Positions 15,777 to 23,725 of a stretch of DNA of 64,000 bases are shown one piece after another; positions within the stretch are counted from its first letter, which is position 1; every line of letters begins with the position of its first letter. The notes under the pieces were generated by a model. It searched no databases. It was not told where the DNA came from and saw only the letters and a program-made list of their open reading frames with translations. Position numbers and translations under genes: made by a program. Source of the stretch: Amycolatopsis pretoriensis (lineage in GTDB: Bacteria; Actinomycetota; Actinomycetes; Mycobacteriales; Pseudonocardiaceae); contig NZ_FNUJ01000004.1 in the NCBI RefSeq assembly GCF_900107925.1, positions 434,001 to 498,000 of the forward strand, given 5' to 3'.

Positions 15777-15859
15777 TGGTCCACTCCTTTGGGTGACTGT
15801 GAAACCGCGGAGCGTGCGCGGCCGTCTTTACTGGTGACGGACCACAGGGGAGGGGTGGC

Positions 15860-16279
15860 GTGGACGGGTACGCGGTGAAGGCCGGCGAGCTGGGCAAGCT
15901 CATCGGCGACCTCGAAACGGCGGCGAGCCGGATGGCCGACGCGAACGAGAAGCTGGGCGGCGGTGGGGCGTTCGGCTCGCTGGGGACGGCCGAGCTGGGC
16001 CGTGCGGGCGTCGAGTTCGAGGAGGCCTGGGGGTATGGCATCGGGCGGCTCGGGGACGCGGCTTCGGGGATCAGTGAGCGGCTGAAGCAGGCGAAGGGGA
16101 AGTACGAGCAGATCGAGGCGGAGTTCGGCGAGGGGCTGTCGAAGTTCGGCTCGGCTGTGCTGGGTGCGGGCGGTGGGTTGGTTTCACGCGCCGACCTGGG
16201 CGATCCCGGCGGCGGGATGGTCGGCGGTGGGGCCACCGGCGGCATCACCGACCTCCTGAACGGCGGCCTCGACCGATGA
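15860..16279 (+). CDS. WXG100-like protein, first gene of secretion-type operon
   Basis: This 139-residue protein is helical up to about residue 105 (KAGELGKLIGDLETAASRMADA and LKQAKGKYEQIEAEFGEGL) and ends in a Gly-rich tail. FEEAWGYG places a Trp in the turn between helices, as in WXG100 proteins. GTG 15860 follows GGGGAGGGG. The next gene overlaps by ATGA. The lack of a signal peptide fits type VII-like export; it may equally be a cytoplasmic partner of the downstream protein. Confidence 0.65.
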   Translation: MDGYAVKAGELGKLIGDLETAASRMADANEKLGGGGAFGSLGTAELGRAGVEFEEAWGYGIGRLGDAASGISERLKQAKGKYEQIEAEFGEGLSKFGSAVLGAGGGLVSRADLGDPGGGMVGGGATGGITDLLNGGLDR

Positions 16280-17457
16280 GCGCCCGCGACTTCCCGGCCC
16301 TGGGCTTCGACCCGGCGCCCGGCGACCTCGACGGCATCACCGACCTGGCCGGCAAGTACCGCGCGGTGAGCACCGACCTCACCGAGGCCGACGACTCACT
16401 CCGCCGGATCGTCCGCAAGCAGGGCATCTGGCAAGGCGAGGCGAGCGAGGCCTTCGCCCGGCGCATCGGCCCGCTGCCGCAGTACCTCGAAGGCGCCGCG
16501 CGTTCGATGGGCGAGGCCGCGGTTGCCCTGGAGAGCTGGTCCCACGACCTCGGTGACCTGCAGAAACGTGCGGCAGACTTGGAGGCCCGAGCCGAGACGG
16601 CGGCCAGGGCGGCTGAAGCGGCGAGGGCGAATCCGGACCTCGCGCTGGCCAACCGGACGTTCCCGGACCAGCAGTCGTTGCAGATCGCTCAGCGGCTGCT
16701 CGACAACGCGGGTCAGCAGCTCCAGACCGCGATCGATGGTTGCCAGAACGTCCAAGACGCCGCGAAGCAGCTTCAGCAGGAGCACACGGAGGCGGCGGGC
16801 AGGGTCGCGGAGGCGCTGCGGAAGGCGAAGGAGCTGGCGCCTGAGGAGCCGGACGTCCTCGACAAGCTGAGCGACGCCGTCGGCGGGGCATTTGTCGACT
16901 TGTCGAACAGCATCGCCGATGGCGTGGATCAAGCTTGGGACTTCGTCCAGGACCACGCCGAGCTGATCAGCAAGGTCTCGGACGTGGTCGGTGACGTGGG
17001 CAACGTCCTCGGCGTGGTCGGGGACTGCTTCCCGGATCCGGCGGGGACGGTCGTCGGCGCGGTCGGGGCCGAGCTGGGGTTCGCCGCGCTGACCGGGCAT
17101 GCCGTCGCGGCGGCGGCGGGGGCCGATGTCGCGCCCGAGACGCTGACCTTCGACGCGGCCGGGATCGCCTCCACCCTGATCGGCCTCGCACCCGGCATCC
17201 CGGACTGGGCGGTCAAGGTCGGCACCTACGGCTTGGTCCACGAGCAGGCCGTCGGCGAGCTGTTCGCCGGTGACGGCTTCGAAAGCCCCTTGGACGACTT
17301 CAAGAACTACTGGCTGCCGAAGAACGCCGAGCAGCTGGCCTTGGCCGGGGTGTCGTGGGCGGGTGTCGCCGTCCACAACGCCGCGGACGCCGGGACTCAG
17401 GCCGACAACACGCCGGAGCGCCGGCGCGCGCGGGCGGAAGACGAGGTGTGGAACTGA
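16276..17457 (+). CDS. putative type VII secretion substrate (WXG N-terminus)
   Basis: This 393-residue protein has an N-terminal domain (1-130) with GIWQGEASEAFARR, a WXG-like motif followed by a helix, as in T7SS-signal proteins of actinobacteria. A long coiled coil occupies about 95-200 (DLQKRAADLEARAETAARAA). A hydrophobic glycine-rich region (about 225-310) may insert in or cross a membrane, and the end is charged. No toxin motif is visible. It overlaps both neighbours (ATGA with the first gene, one base with the next), so it is part of a tightly coupled operon. Confidence 0.7.
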   Translation: MSARDFPALGFDPAPGDLDGITDLAGKYRAVSTDLTEADDSLRRIVRKQGIWQGEASEAFARRIGPLPQYLEGAARSMGEAAVALESWSHDLGDLQKRAADLEARAETAARAAEAARANPDLALANRTFPDQQSLQIAQRLLDNAGQQLQTAIDGCQNVQDAAKQLQQEHTEAAGRVAEALRKAKELAPEEPDVLDKLSDAVGGAFVDLSNSIADGVDQAWDFVQDHAELISKVSDVVGDVGNVLGVVGDCFPDPAGTVVGAVGAELGFAALTGHAVAAAAGADVAPETLTFDAAGIASTLIGLAPGIPDWAVKVGTYGLVHEQAVGELFAGDGFESPLDDFKNYWLPKNAEQLALAGVSWAGVAVHNAADAGTQADNTPERRRARAEDEVWN

Positions 17458-18026
17458 TGCCTCTCCAGATCGACCTGCCGCCCGGGTTCGCGGGCCTGCC
17501 GGTGGGCGCCGACGACAGGATGAACCGCGGGCACGCCTGGACCATCGCCGGGAACGTGGCGTCCGGGACGTCCGTCGAGGAGTTCGGCAGCTACCTGATG
17601 GCCTTGGTCCCGGCCATGCGGGCCAATGGCATCCGCGTGTTCGGCAAGTTCGCGGTCGGCCGCCGGAAGGGTGACGTCGCCACGTTGACGCTCGGGGTGG
17701 CGCAGTGGCCGGACGCCGCGCCCGGGAACCGCGATGCCCTGGTGGCGGCGCTGGCCGAGCAGTACCGCGGCCGGCACAAGCACGCGGTGGTCCAGCCGGT
17801 ACGGCTGCCGATCGGCCCAGCTCTCGTCGCGATCAGCGGGGGCGGGTTCCACCTGCCCGAACGCGATGTGCGCACGGAGATCAAGGCGGAGTACCAGATT
17901 CCCCTGCCGGACGACCGGTCCGTGGTGATCCTCTCCGTGGTCGCGGAGTCCGAGGACGCCTGGCCGGCGGTCGCGGAAGCGACAGCGAAGGTCGCCTGGA
18001 GCCTTCGCGCCGAGGAGGTCCGGTGA
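17457..18026 (+). CDS. hypothetical protein of WXG/FtsK locus
   Basis: This 189-residue soluble protein opens MPLQIDLPPGFAGLPVGADD and shows alternating strands and helices, with RVFGKFAVGRRKGDVATLTLGV and VQPVRLPIGPALVAISGGG. It has no signal, TM or known catalytic motif. ATG 17457 overlaps the stop of the preceding gene by one base. Its operon position suggests a chaperone or adaptor role in the same process; a loose likeness to ESX chaperones cannot be shown by eye. Confidence 0.6.
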   Translation: MPLQIDLPPGFAGLPVGADDRMNRGHAWTIAGNVASGTSVEEFGSYLMALVPAMRANGIRVFGKFAVGRRKGDVATLTLGVAQWPDAAPGNRDALVAALAEQYRGRHKHAVVQPVRLPIGPALVAISGGGFHLPERDVRTEIKAEYQIPLPDDRSVVILSVVAESEDAWPAVAEATAKVAWSLRAEEVR

Positions 18027-18325
18027 CCAGCATCGTCGCGCACGTCTTCACCTACGTCTTCTTCGGCGGCCTGCTGGCCGCCGGGATGACGATGACCATC
18101 ATTCGGTTCGTGCGGTCGACGAAATCGCGGGAACGGCAGATGGCGCGGGTGGCCGGCCTGCTCGACGGCCGGCGGCAGGTCTACATCGGCAAGATGGAGC
18201 TCTCGCTGGCCTTGGAAGACCTCGCGCGGGTCGCGTACAGCCGCGGCTATTCGGTGATCGACCACCGGTTCGGGAAGTACTACGAATTCGTCTACACGCC
18301 GTACCAGCCGGGGAGGGTGGCATGA
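18023..18325 (+). CDS. small single-pass membrane protein of the same operon
   Basis: This 100-residue protein has an N-terminal transmembrane helix (about 4-27; VFTYVFFGGLLAAGMTMTII) followed by a basic stretch and a soluble domain ending YGYSVIDHRFGKYYEFVYTP-like. GTG 18023 overlaps the previous stop (GTGA), and the next gene starts within its own 3' end. It may anchor the locus to the membrane. I do not recognise a family. Confidence 0.6.
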   Translation: MTSIVAHVFTYVFFGGLLAAGMTMTIIRFVRSTKSRERQMARVAGLLDGRRQVYIGKMELSLALEDLARVAYSRGYSVIDHRFGKYYEFVYTPYQPGRVA

Positions 18326-18615
18326 GTGACAACGCGCAGCTGATCGAGGAAATGCGCTGGCAGCTCAAGCGAATCGAAGACCGCAGGGCCGAAAACCAGC
18401 GTCTCCTCACCGAAATCGACGAGAGCACGACCGTCACCGTGCTCACCGGGCCAGGTGGGGTCGTCAGCGAAGTGCGACTCGCGCCCGAAGCCATGCGGCT
18501 CGACGCCGGCACGCTCGGCCGCGCGATCACGGCCGCCATCAGGCAAGCCGGACGAAGGACCGCGCCGCCTCCCGCCGATGATGACGAGCCCTACGACACC
18601 GTCTACGACGTCTAG
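18322..18615 (+). CDS. YbaB/EbfC-like protein
   Basis: This 97-residue protein has a YbaB-type layout: an N-terminal helix (NAQLIEEMRWQLKRIEDRRA), a central two-strand part (TVTVLTGPGGVVSEVRLAPE) and a C-terminal helix (LDAGTLGRAITAAIRQAGRR). True YbaB is a nucleoid protein encoded beside recR (55.7 kb here). Secretion-locus members of this fold are common in actinobacteria, and their role is unknown. ATG 18322 overlaps the preceding stop, and its own stop overlaps that of the convergent operon. Confidence 0.72.
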   Translation: MSDNAQLIEEMRWQLKRIEDRRAENQRLLTEIDESTTVTVLTGPGGVVSEVRLAPEAMRLDAGTLGRAITAAIRQAGRRTAPPPADDDEPYDTVYDV

Positions 18616-19016
18616 ACCGGCGGCTGCTCCCCCCGTTTCGACGCCGCTCGCTTGGCGCGCCACCCCAACGCGAGCACCGCCTGCACCAGCTCCTGGTAAC
18701 TCGGCTTGACCTCTTCGAGGTACCGGTCCAGATAAGCCGGACGCGCCGTCGTCACCGGGCGCGGCTCGTCGCCCGGGTCCAGCCACAGCAGGCCCTGGAT
18801 GTTGTGCAGTGCCATCTTCCACCAGCGCGTTGCCCGCTCGGCCGCTCGCGCCTCGCGTTCGGCTGCCGCTTCGATTGCGGCCTGGGCCGCCTCGATCTCC
18901 GCTTCCAACGCCTCCGCGCGCTGGAGTTCCCAGTCGCGGAGGTTCTCCGCCGAGCCGCGGGACAGGGCGATGGTTTCCTTGTACCGCATGGCCGCGGTGG
19001 CGCCGTCGTCGGTCAC
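18612..19016 (-). CDS. coiled-coil protein downstream of FtsK-type ATPase
   Basis: This 134-residue protein has a long coiled coil (about 20-65; ELQRAEALEAEIEAAQAAIE), then RATRWWKMALHNIQGLLWLDP and a basic C-terminus. GTG 19016 overlaps the ATPase stop (GTGA), so the two are translationally coupled. The paired Trp residues after the coil are distinctive. Function unknown; a partner of the ATPase is the simplest reading. Confidence 0.62.
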   Translation of the reverse strand: MTDDGATAAMRYKETIALSRGSAENLRDWELQRAEALEAEIEAAQAAIEAAAEREARAAERATRWWKMALHNIQGLLWLDPGDEPRPVTTARPAYLDRYLEEVKPSYQELVQAVLALGWRAKRAASKRGEQPPV

Positions 19017-21742
19017 TGTACGTTCTCCGGGCGCTGGAACGGGATGATCACTTCGGGAGCGCCGTGGGTCGTGCGGTCGAAGAACAACGCGCGGCCCGGG
19101 CGGGGGGACCAGTGCACCACCTGGCCCGCCGCGAACGGCGCCAGCTCGTTGCCCTGGACGTCGAGCGCCGCCCACGTGCCGATGTCGTCGGTGCCGGCGA
19201 ACCCCAGCGTGTCCTTCAACCTCGCGATGCTGCGCCACCAGCCGATCGTGTGGATGCCGTGGCCCGGCCCCTGTTTCAGCACCATCCGCAGGTGGTCCAG
19301 ACCGCTCTTCAGCTGGCCGACGGCCTTCGCCTCCAACGTCGGCAGCGCCGCGTCGACCCCGTACAGCAGCAGGATCTTCGCGCCGCCCGCCATCCCGCCC
19401 GTCATCGACTCCAGTACGCCGGTCAGGTCGTCGACCAGCGTCGCCGCGTGGCCGTCCGTGCGCAGGCGTTCGGTCAGCTCCAGCGCCGCCGGGGCGCACG
19501 CCTCGATCGGGCAGCTCAGCACGAACTCGACCTCGCCGGGTTCGTACTGCTTGGACAGCGACCGCGCCGCCGAGTCCATGATGGACAGTGCTTCGGCCGT
19601 CGCCGAGCCGAGCACCGCGACGTTTCGGCCCGGCGCCCGCGGCAGGTCCACCCCGCACGCCGTCTCGGTCACGTCGATCGACTGGCCGAGCAACGCCCGC
19701 GGCTTCGAGTTCGTCTTGAGGTCGAGGTACGCCGGGAACTGTTCCAGGATCGGCGAATGCGCGCCGTCGAACAGGCGCGGGCGCGGGAAGTACCCCGCGT
19801 ACGACTCCCAGAGCCGGTGCTGCAGCCGGACGAACACGTTCTTGCTGCTCGCGTCCGGGATGTGCGCCAGCTGGTTGCCGTGCGCGACGCCGGAGTCGTG
19901 GTTGATCACCGCGTGCCACTTCGGGGCCGACACCGCCGCGTTGTTCGTCTCGGCCAGCACGCGCCGGGCCTTCGGCATCGCGATCCGCAGCGTGCACTGC
20001 TCGAACACCGCCGGCTTGCCCCAGAACGCCTCGATGCCGGCGACGTCCTGGCTGGCCAGCACCAGGTGGATGCCCTGGGACCGGCCGCGCCGCGCGATGT
20101 CCTCCAGCAGCTGGGTCGCCGCCGCCGTCACCTGGTCGCGGCCCGCGAACAGGTACTGGAACTCGTCGATCACCGCGACGATCCGCGGCCAGTGCCCGCC
20201 CGGGTCGGCTTCGCGCAGGTCGGCGAGGTTGGTGACCTCGTGCTCCTTCGCGGCCGCGGACCGGCGCCGCAGCTCGTCGGCCAGGAACCGCAGCAGCGCC
20301 AGGCCGAACTCGCGGTCGGTGTTGACGTTGACGCCGACGAGCCGCGCGTGCGGCAGCCAGCTCGCGTCCTTGCGCCCCGGCGCCAGCCCGGCGAACGAGA
20401 CGCCTTCCTTGAAGTCCAGCAGGTACAACGCCAGCTCGTCCGGGGTGTACCGCGCGGCGAGGCTCCCCAACAGCGCGTAGAGGAAGTTCGTCTTGCCCGA
20501 ACCGGACGGTCCGCCGATCAGGACGTGCGGGCTCGGGTCGCCGATGACGACCTCGACCGGCTCGCCTTCGAAGAACCCGACCGGCGCCCGCAGTTCCCGC
20601 GCGGAACTTTCGTGGCCCAGTTCGGCCGGGAGGAGGTCGTCGAACGACCGCGGCCCGCCCTGCTTGGCGATCAGCGCTTCCGCGATCTTGGCGACGGCGC
20701 GGATCACCTGCCCCGACGGCATCGCGGGGTCGAGGGCGACGGTCAGGTCGGTCCCGGTCATGCTGCTGATCGCGTGGCGGTCGTCGATGAGGCTCAGCGT
20801 CTCGACCGGCGCGCTCACCGCCGTCGGCACGTCGACCATGATCAGGCAGATGCCCGCGGCCAGCGCGCCGCTCGCGACGCGCTTGAGGTCGCGGGCGCGT
20901 TCCGGTTCGAGGGTTTCGCCGTTGCCGTACAGCACGACGACGCGGTACGGCTCGCCCCGCTGCCCGGTCTTCGCCCGCATTTCCCGCAGCGACGTGAACC
21001 CGGCGGACATGCAGCTGGCGTGGATGCGGCGGATGTGCCCGGCCAGCTCGTCGAGGAGGTCCTCGAGCCGGCCCGGGTCGTACAGCGAAAGCGCGCTCGT
21101 GCGGCTCAGCGGGTAGAGGTCGGGCAGGATCGCGGTCAGCTGCCCGACGTCCCACAGGTGCACGCGCACCGCGCCGGCTTCGAACGTCGAAAGCACGCGG
21201 AGCAGCAGGTTCTGCACGATGCCGTCGATGACGGGCCGCGTCTTCGGCGCCGACGTGATCGCCAGGTGCGACTCGTCGAGCAGCGGGACGGCGACGTCGA
21301 AGTTGCGGCTGGGGTCATTGCCCGCGGCCGTCGCCGAGCCGACGCGCCACAGACCCGGTGACGTGAGGCCGGCGTTGTGGCCGACACGCCCCAGCCAGTC
21401 GCCCGGTGGCAGCCCGGCCGGGCCCGGCGCGTTCTGCGCGACCAGCTCGCGCAGCGTCGACGGACCTTGGCTCCAGCCGGTGTAGAAAGCGCTTCGCGCG
21501 TTGCTCAGCGCACCGAACACCTCGTGTGCGGCGGGGTGTTTGGCCCATTCGTTCTGCTGCTCGGTGCTCGCGTGGTTCATGCCGACGCGGACGATGTCCC
21601 GCTCCAGCTCGAGCTTCGCGAGGTCGGCCTCCGCGGCTTGGCGCGCACCGGCCGCCGCGCCCAGCACCAGTCCGATCTGGTGGCGTACGCGGTCGAGCGC
21701 GGTTTCGACGCGGTTGCGTTGTTCGGCTGCCCTGTTGGCCAT
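19013..21742 (-). CDS. FtsK/SpoIIIE domain ATPase
   Basis: This 909-residue cytoplasmic protein has an N-terminal coiled coil (1-60) and a complete FtsK/SpoIIIE ATPase with Walker A GGPSGSGKTNFLYA (about 407-420) and Walker B VAVIDEFQYLF (about 520). A second, degenerate ATPase-like domain (about 640-900) has a P-loop that reads GSATAEALS and lacks Lys-Thr. There is no transmembrane segment, unlike FtsK or EccC, so it is neither the division pump nor a canonical type VII motor. ATG 21742 with GGGGA upstream is preferred over a TTG at 21772. It forms an operon with two small helical proteins upstream and a coiled-coil protein downstream. Confidence 0.88.
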   Translation of the reverse strand: MANRAAEQRNRVETALDRVRHQIGLVLGAAAGARQAAEADLAKLELERDIVRVGMNHASTEQQNEWAKHPAAHEVFGALSNARSAFYTGWSQGPSTLRELVAQNAPGPAGLPPGDWLGRVGHNAGLTSPGLWRVGSATAAGNDPSRNFDVAVPLLDESHLAITSAPKTRPVIDGIVQNLLLRVLSTFEAGAVRVHLWDVGQLTAILPDLYPLSRTSALSLYDPGRLEDLLDELAGHIRRIHASCMSAGFTSLREMRAKTGQRGEPYRVVVLYGNGETLEPERARDLKRVASGALAAGICLIMVDVPTAVSAPVETLSLIDDRHAISSMTGTDLTVALDPAMPSGQVIRAVAKIAEALIAKQGGPRSFDDLLPAELGHESSARELRAPVGFFEGEPVEVVIGDPSPHVLIGGPSGSGKTNFLYALLGSLAARYTPDELALYLLDFKEGVSFAGLAPGRKDASWLPHARLVGVNVNTDREFGLALLRFLADELRRRSAAAKEHEVTNLADLREADPGGHWPRIVAVIDEFQYLFAGRDQVTAAATQLLEDIARRGRSQGIHLVLASQDVAGIEAFWGKPAVFEQCTLRIAMPKARRVLAETNNAAVSAPKWHAVINHDSGVAHGNQLAHIPDASSKNVFVRLQHRLWESYAGYFPRPRLFDGAHSPILEQFPAYLDLKTNSKPRALLGQSIDVTETACGVDLPRAPGRNVAVLGSATAEALSIMDSAARSLSKQYEPGEVEFVLSCPIEACAPAALELTERLRTDGHAATLVDDLTGVLESMTGGMAGGAKILLLYGVDAALPTLEAKAVGQLKSGLDHLRMVLKQGPGHGIHTIGWWRSIARLKDTLGFAGTDDIGTWAALDVQGNELAPFAAGQVVHWSPRPGRALFFDRTTHGAPEVIIPFQRPENVQ

Positions 21743-21775
21743 CGGCGTCCCCAAAAACGGTGTCCCCTGCAAGGA

Positions 21776-22021
21776 TTACAAACGCGACCGGTATCCGCTC
21801 ACCAGATCTTCCGCGGAAGCCAGGCGGCCGAGGAGCTGGTCCAGCCCCTCGCCGGCCTGTGCGTACTGCGAAGGGAGCCAGGGATCGGCCTTGGCCTGGG
21901 CGTCCACGAGAGCCTGTCGAGCTTCTCCGAGCAGGCTGGTGGCGCGCTCGGAGTGGGCGCGCGCGTCGGCGAGCCCGGTGACGACAGCGGTGAGCAGCTG
22001 GTGGAGTTCGGCTAGCGTCAT
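21776..22021 (-). CDS. small helical protein, paralogue A
   Basis: This 81-residue all-helical protein (MTLAELHQLLTAVVTGLADA, ending SAEDLVSGYRSRL) resembles the neighbouring gene at its C-terminus (SSADSYSARL), which suggests an ancient duplication. Size and helical hairpin are as in WXG100 proteins, but there is no WXG. It lies 4 bases after its paralogue and 33 bases before the ATPase start. Confidence 0.68.
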   Translation of the reverse strand: MTLAELHQLLTAVVTGLADARAHSERATSLLGEARQALVDAQAKADPWLPSQYAQAGEGLDQLLGRLASAEDLVSGYRSRL

Positions 22022-22025
22022 CCCG

Positions 22026-22286
22026 CTAGAGACGCGCCGAGTAGGAGTCGGCGGAGGAAATGCTCGCTTGGACGGTGCTCTGCAGACCGTTGATGCCCTG
22101 CAGGGCTTCCGCGAGCAGACCGTGGGCCTGGCTCACTTCGTGCTGGCTGCTGCCTTGCGTCGCCTGCGACAGCGACTGCTGCGCTTCTTCGAGAGACTGC
22201 GCTGCCTGTTGCAGGGCGGCGATGCTCGCGGACGCCTTTTCGTTGGCGAGTGCGATGCCAGCGCGGATCTCTTCGACTCCGGCCAT
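22026..22286 (-). CDS. small helical protein, paralogue B
   Basis: This 86-residue protein is helical and Gln/Ala/Ser-rich (MAGVEEIRAGIALANEKASA, SLEEAQQSLSQATQG). It is the first gene of the leftward ATPase operon; GAGGAG lies about 13 bases upstream of ATG 22286 and GAGG nearer. As a WXG100-sized hairpin it may be a substrate or regulator of the ATPase, perhaps paired with the next gene product. Confidence 0.68.
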   Translation of the reverse strand: MAGVEEIRAGIALANEKASASIAALQQAAQSLEEAQQSLSQATQGSSQHEVSQAHGLLAEALQGINGLQSTVQASISSADSYSARL

Positions 22287-22731
22287 CGGGCCTCATACTC
22301 CTCGGAATCGGGGTGGTTGAGAGGGGGACTTCCATTGAAACAGATCCAACGACTGAGCGTGATCATCTGATTGTGCGGAGTGATCGCGATTGCGAAATCG
22401 ACAAGGCCCCGGACGTGGGAACGTCCGGGGCCAGGCCGATCACGGTGTGTGCTGGGGGTGGCCCGGCGGCACGACCGCACGCGAAACGTCGTTGGCCAGC
22501 GCTGTCGCAGGTCAGAGCGGTTTTCGTGCCACTGCTGGCCTTTCTGGAAGCGTCGGGCTTGGTTCGGGGTGAGACTAGCGCGACCGGAGCAGCGGCCTGC
22601 GATCAGCCCCGCTCGTAACTCCCTGTGGGCGCAAGAATTTGTCCGTCAGTCTGTCGAAGACATTTCACCTTCCGGACCGGCGGCTTGCTCCGGTTGGCCG
22701 CACGGGCACTGGGCAGTTCGCCCCGGAACGA
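22287..22731. other. intergenic region, no gene seen
   Basis: About 445 bases separate the ATPase operon from the tRNA-Ser(GGA) terminator. Reading frames here lack plausible starts and normal codon bias. The only clear structure is a 12-bp hairpin at 22405-22432. The leftward operon promoter should lie in 22290-22400, where the DNA is relatively AT-rich. Confidence 0.5.
22405..22432 (-). terminator. terminator-like hairpin
   Basis: A perfect 12-bp stem (GGCCCCGGACGT) with a 4-base loop; on the minus strand it is followed by TTGTCGATTTCG. It may end transcripts from the tRNA side before the ATPase operon promoter. Confidence 0.5.
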
Positions 22732-22762
22732 CGAAACGCCGGGCGCGAGGCCCGGCGTTTCG
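22732..22762 (-). terminator. terminator of tRNA-Ser(GGA)
   Basis: A perfect 12-bp stem (CGAAACGCCGGG) with a 7-base loop lies 12 bases downstream of the tRNA 3' end on the minus strand and is followed by TCGTTCC. Confidence 0.7.
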
Positions 22763-22774
22763 ACTGTTCAACGG

Positions 22775-22859
22775 CGGAGGATACAGGATTCGAACCTGCG
22801 AGGGCGTGAACCCAACACGCTTTCCAAGCGTGCGCCTTAGGCCGCTCGGCCAATCCTCC
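22775..22859 (-). tRNA. tRNA-Ser(GGA)
   Basis: The acceptor GGAGGAT (22859-22853) pairs with ATCCTCC (22782-22776), with discriminator G. The anticodon arm is CACGC-TTGGAAA-GCGTG (anticodon GGA), a long variable arm follows, and the T arm contains GGTTCGAATCC. CCA is not encoded. It reads UCC/UCU. Confidence 0.95.
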
Positions 22860-22903
22860 GCGGGAGACGATACCGGATGGCTCCGGCGTCTCCCGCACGT
22901 GGG

Positions 22904-23656
22904 TCAGCTCGTGACGTCGGCCACCACGCAGGTGATGTTGTCCGGGCCGCCGCCTTCGTTGGCCAGGCGGATCAGCTCCGGGATCGCGTCCGCCGGGTCG
23001 GGGATCGAATCCAGGACGTCGCGCAGGGTCGCTTCGGTAACCGGGCCGCTCAGGCCGTCGGAACACAGCAGGTACCGGTCGCGCGGCTTCGCCTTGAACG
23101 TCCAGATGTCGGGATCGCCGGAGCCCGTGGTCTGCAACGCTTTCATCAGCAGCGAACGCCGCGGGTGGGTCGCCGCGTCTTCGGCCGCGACCCGGCCGTC
23201 CTCGACCAGTGCCTGCACCAACGTGTGGTCGCGGGTCAGCCGGCGCAGGTCGCCCCCGCGCAGCAGGTAGCCGCGGGAGTCGCCGATGTGGGCCGCCGCG
23301 AACTCGGCGCCGTCGAACATCAGCGTCGTCAGCGTCGTGCCCATGCCTTCGGTCGCCGGCTCGTTCGAAGCGACCTCCGCGAGCCGCTCGCGGATCGACT
23401 TGACCACGCCGGTCAGCGTCGCCGCCAGGTCGACGCCCGTGAGGTCCATCCTTCGGAGGTCGACGTCGAGCTCGCGCAGCACGTCGACCGCGGTCGCGCT
23501 GGCGACTTCGCCGTGCGGCTGGCCGCCGATGCCGTCGGCGACGGCGAGCAGGCGGGAACTCGCGTACAGCGAGTCCTCGTTGACCTTGCGGCGCCTGCCG
23601 ACGTCCGACCCCGCGGCGTACCGGAGGACGTACCGATCGTGTGTCATGCCACCCAT
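22904..23656 (-). CDS. PP2C family protein phosphatase
   Basis: This 250-residue (or 247 from ATG 23647) metal-dependent Ser/Thr phosphatase has the PP2C metal motifs VNEDSLYA, AVADGIGG, IGDSRGYLLR, CSDGLSG and GPDNITCVV in order. It is the catalytic domain alone, with no transmembrane helix, like short PstP-type enzymes. It diverges from the methylase gene across a 69-base gap, and a Ser/Thr kinase follows that methylase, so it may reverse the kinase's phosphorylation. The two ATGs are 9 bases apart and neither has a clear ribosome site. Confidence 0.93.
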   Translation of the reverse strand: MGGMTHDRYVLRYAAGSDVGRRRKVNEDSLYASSRLLAVADGIGGQPHGEVASATAVDVLRELDVDLRRMDLTGVDLAATLTGVVKSIRERLAEVASNEPATEGMGTTLTTLMFDGAEFAAAHIGDSRGYLLRGGDLRRLTRDHTLVQALVEDGRVAAEDAATHPRRSLLMKALQTTGSGDPDIWTFKAKPRDRYLLCSDGLSGPVTEATLRDVLDSIPDPADAIPELIRLANEGGGPDNITCVVADVTS

Positions 23657-23712
23657 GAAAGCATTGGTTGACTGAGTTCACAAGCAACTCGGCTGATTGG
23701 AGTACTCTCCGA

Positions 23713-23718
23713 TAGAGT
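23713..23718 (+). promoter_or_regulatory. -10 element, leaderless promoter of methylase
   Basis: TAGAGT is followed by exactly 7 bases and ATG 23726. The palindrome GAGTACTC lies about 5 bases upstream (23699-23706 region) and may be an operator. Confidence 0.55.
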
Positions 23719-23725
23719 GCCCGCC

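Noticed and set aside
18809..21361. 850-codon plus-strand open frame
   Set aside because: Antisense shadow of the FtsK-type ATPase; no motifs and biased composition.
15860..22286. Canonical type VII (ESX) secretion system
   Set aside because: No EccB, EccD, EccE or mycosin genes, and the ATPase lacks transmembrane helices and the three-ATPase layout of EccC.
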